Shown here: positions 62,716 to 64,000 of the stretch, piece after piece
How positions within the stretch are numbered: the stretch's first letter is position 1
Layout of the letters: the number at the start of each line of letters is the position of its first letter
Assembly: GCA_963804825.1 (NCBI GenBank)
Contig: CAWDRV010000004.1
Span: forward strand, 62,001 to 126,000
From: JBKQVT01 sp963804825
GTDB taxonomy: Bacteria > Planctomycetota > Planctomycetia > Pirellulales > Thermoguttaceae
Length of the DNA: 64,000 bases
Direction: 5' to 3'
The notes under the pieces: model-generated
Database searches by the model: none
The model's input: the letters and a program-made list of their open reading frames with translations, nothing else
Told to the model about the DNA's origin: nothing
Position numbers and translations under genes: made by a program

Positions 62716-64000
62716 ATGAGATCAAAAAACCGCAAAGGCGGACGTGGCGCTTTGAAGGTCCGGCGTCTGCCGGTCACCTTCACCAGCGATATTCGCCGCG
62801 TCATTACCCGGTTCTTCGATCCAGGCGGGGAGACGCGAATCCGCAGCGTCGTCGATCGGGTCAACAGCCTGAGCGATGAACAGCTTGACCGATTGCTGGA
62901 CGAGGTGTTTCGGAAGTTCCGTGCCCGCCACGGCAACATCGCCTCCGTGCTCGATGAGAATTGCCGCACGGCCATGGCGATGATCGGCCGCTCGGACGAC
63001 CTCTCGCAGGATCGCCGGCTGCTGATCGGGTCCTACTTGACCGCCGAGTATTCGATCGAGTCGGCGGCGCTGTTCAACCCGTCGATCGTCCCGCATCACA
63101 GCCAGCGCAACCTTCCCGCCGGCGCGGTGCGGTTCATCATGAGTCTCCGGGCCACCGGCGAGGGGCACGTGTCGTCGATCGTCTTCCGCACCGGCGTCAT
63201 CACCGCCGATCACCAAATCCACATCGACCCGTGCGGACGGCTCGCCAGGCCCATCCACGTCGTTCCCGACAAGCAATACGACAAGCCCTTGTTTCGGCGC
63301 AAGCTCAAGGACATCGGCGTCCACGACGGGGCTGCCGACCTCGTGCTGGACCGGCTGGGCGACTCTTTCACTTCGGAGCAGCTCGAACATGCCGTCACCG
63401 AGGCGCGGGATGCGGCCTCCGAGAAGCGTCAACTTGAGGCGTCGTTCCAGGACATCCGCTGGCTGGCCCAATCGAACTACCAGTTGGAGCTTCCGCGGGA
63501 AGCGGAGGCGTCGGAGGTGGTCATTTTTCCCCAGACCGACAATGAAAGCCACGGCATCGAAGACCTGCGCATGGTCCGCTTCGTGGACGACGACGGCGCC
63601 GTGACCTACTACGGCACCTGCACGGCCTTCGACGGCTACCGCGTGCTGCCGCAACTGATCGAAACCCGCGACTTCCTCAGGGTCGGCGTCCACACGATCA
63701 ACGGCGCCTGCGCAGAACAAGGGCATGGCGCTTTTCCCGCGGCGGATCGGCGGGCACTACGTGATGTGTTCCCGCATCGACGGCCAGAATCTTTACCTCA
63801 TGGTGTCCGACATCGTTCACTTCTGGGAGACGGCCGAGTTGCTCCAGACGCCCCGTTCTCCCTGGGAGTTTGTGCAAATCGGCAACTGCGGCTCCCCCTT
63901 GGAAACGCCGGAAGGCTGGCTGCTGCTGACCCACGGCGTCGGGCCCATGCGCACCTACTGCATTGGCGCCATGCTGCTGGACCTGAACGACCCGCTCCGG
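62716..64000 (+). CDS. GH130 family glycoside phosphorylase, long form (frameshifted, runs off the window)
   Basis: At least 428 codons from ATG 62716. An N-terminal helical part ('VRRLPVTFTSDIRRVITRFF', 'ERRLLIGSYLTAEYS'-like, 'LPAGAVRFIMSLRATGEGHV', 'SIVFRTGVITADHQIHIDPC') is typical of the roughly 480-residue GH130 subgroup with an extra N-terminal domain. The propeller follows: 'NESHGIEDLRMVRFVDDDGA' with the catalytic-type Asp, 'RNKGMALFPRRIGGHYVMC' and 'TPEGWLLLTHGVGPMRTYCI'. One base is missing near 63711, before 'NKGMALFPRR'. It lies apart from the shorter GH130 of the GT4 cassette and differs from it in architecture, so a different mannoside is likely. The C-terminus is beyond 64000. 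Confidence 0.85.
   Translation, partial: MRSKNRKGGRGALKVRRLPVTFTSDIRRVITRFFDPGGETRIRSVVDRVNSLSDEQLDRLLDEVFRKFRARHGNIASVLDENCRTAMAMIGRSDDLSQDRRLLIGSYLTAEYSIESAALFNPSIVPHHSQRNLPAGAVRFIMSLRATGEGHVSSIVFRTGVITADHQIHIDPCGRLARPIHVVPDKQYDKPLFRRKLKDIGVHDGAADLVLDRLGDSFTSEQLEHAVTEARDAASEKRQLEASFQDIRWLAQSNYQLELPREAEASEVVIFPQTDNESHGIEDLRMVRFVDDDGAVTYYGTCTAFDGYRVLPQLIETRDFLRVGVHTINGACAEQGHGAFPAADRRALRDVFPHRRPESLPHGVRHRSLLGDGRVAPDAPFSLGVCANRQLRLPLGNAGRLAAADPRRRAHAHLLHWRHAAGPERPAP

Noticed and set aside
1..64000. tRNA, rRNA or tmRNA genes
   Set aside because: I saw no cloverleaf or rRNA-like stretch by eye; a tRNAscan and Rfam search would settle this.

Overview
The window is 64 kb of GC-rich DNA that I read as a Planctomycetota chromosome fragment, probably from a metagenome assembly. 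The reasons are two giant PEP-CTERM proteins built from passenger-type beta-helix repeats, a dense polysaccharide-degradation gene set (GH106, two GH130, sugar dehydrogenases, a PPi-type phosphofructokinase), csrA, large Ala/Arg-rich TPR proteins, and many REP-like palindromes in the intergenic gaps. I see no rRNA, tRNA or CRISPR array. At least fourteen genes or gene segments need a one-base frame correction, several next to short homopolymers. I treat most of these as consensus errors rather than true pseudogenes, and I describe the restored genes.

Layout. 1-5152: a TPR protein with an embedded C39-like cysteine peptidase domain (two frameshifts). 5153-5905: a non-coding leader with a strong sigma70-type promoter and a 22-bp palindrome. 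5906-18360: a roughly 4,150-residue secreted protein with a papain-family (C1A) peptidase at the N-terminus, thousands of residues of beta-helix repeats, two jelly-roll domains and a PEP-CTERM sorting signal. 18519-23647 (minus): a cell-surface sugar module (DegT aminotransferase, GT2, WxcM/acetyltransferase fusion, polytopic membrane protein). 23833-28712 (minus): an AraC-controlled sugar catabolic operon (KduD-like SDR, sugar-porter MFS, second SDR, sugar isomerase, regulator). 28764-29294: a REP doublet interrupted by a 407-bp MITE-like element. 29327-36284 (minus): a URO-D family protein, UlaG-like lactonase, a remnant of another URO-D protein, SDR, 6-phosphogluconate dehydrogenase, HAD hydrolase and PPi-type phosphofructokinase. 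36754-40274: GH106 alpha-L-rhamnosidase. 40523-45045: an operon of isocitrate dehydrogenase and two ATP-citrate-lyase-like subunits.

45179-50296 (minus): a second, intact PEP-CTERM beta-helix protein with a LamG-like lectin domain. 51363-54993 (minus): a YtrA-type GntR/ABC transporter operon with its own promoter and operator. Divergent from it, 55174-56445 encodes a second secreted papain-like protein. 56479-58171: two DUF2294 proteins flanking a candidate regulatory RNA with a textbook intrinsic terminator, followed by csrA and a BON-domain gene. 58309-61618: glycosyltransferase, alpha/alpha-toroid protein and GH130 phosphorylase in an overlapping operon. 61698-62436: a HigBA-type toxin-antitoxin pair with its operator inside the promoter spacer. 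62716-64000: a second, longer GH130 that runs off the window.

How the parts fit: the window looks like a bacterium that captures and depolymerises rhamnose-, uronate- and mannose-containing polymers. Extracellular enzymes and adhesins act outside, sugar-porter uptake and oxidoreductase/isomerase steps convert the products, and 6PGDH, PPi-PFK and citrate-cleaving enzymes handle central carbon. These links are inferred from gene families and neighbourhood only.
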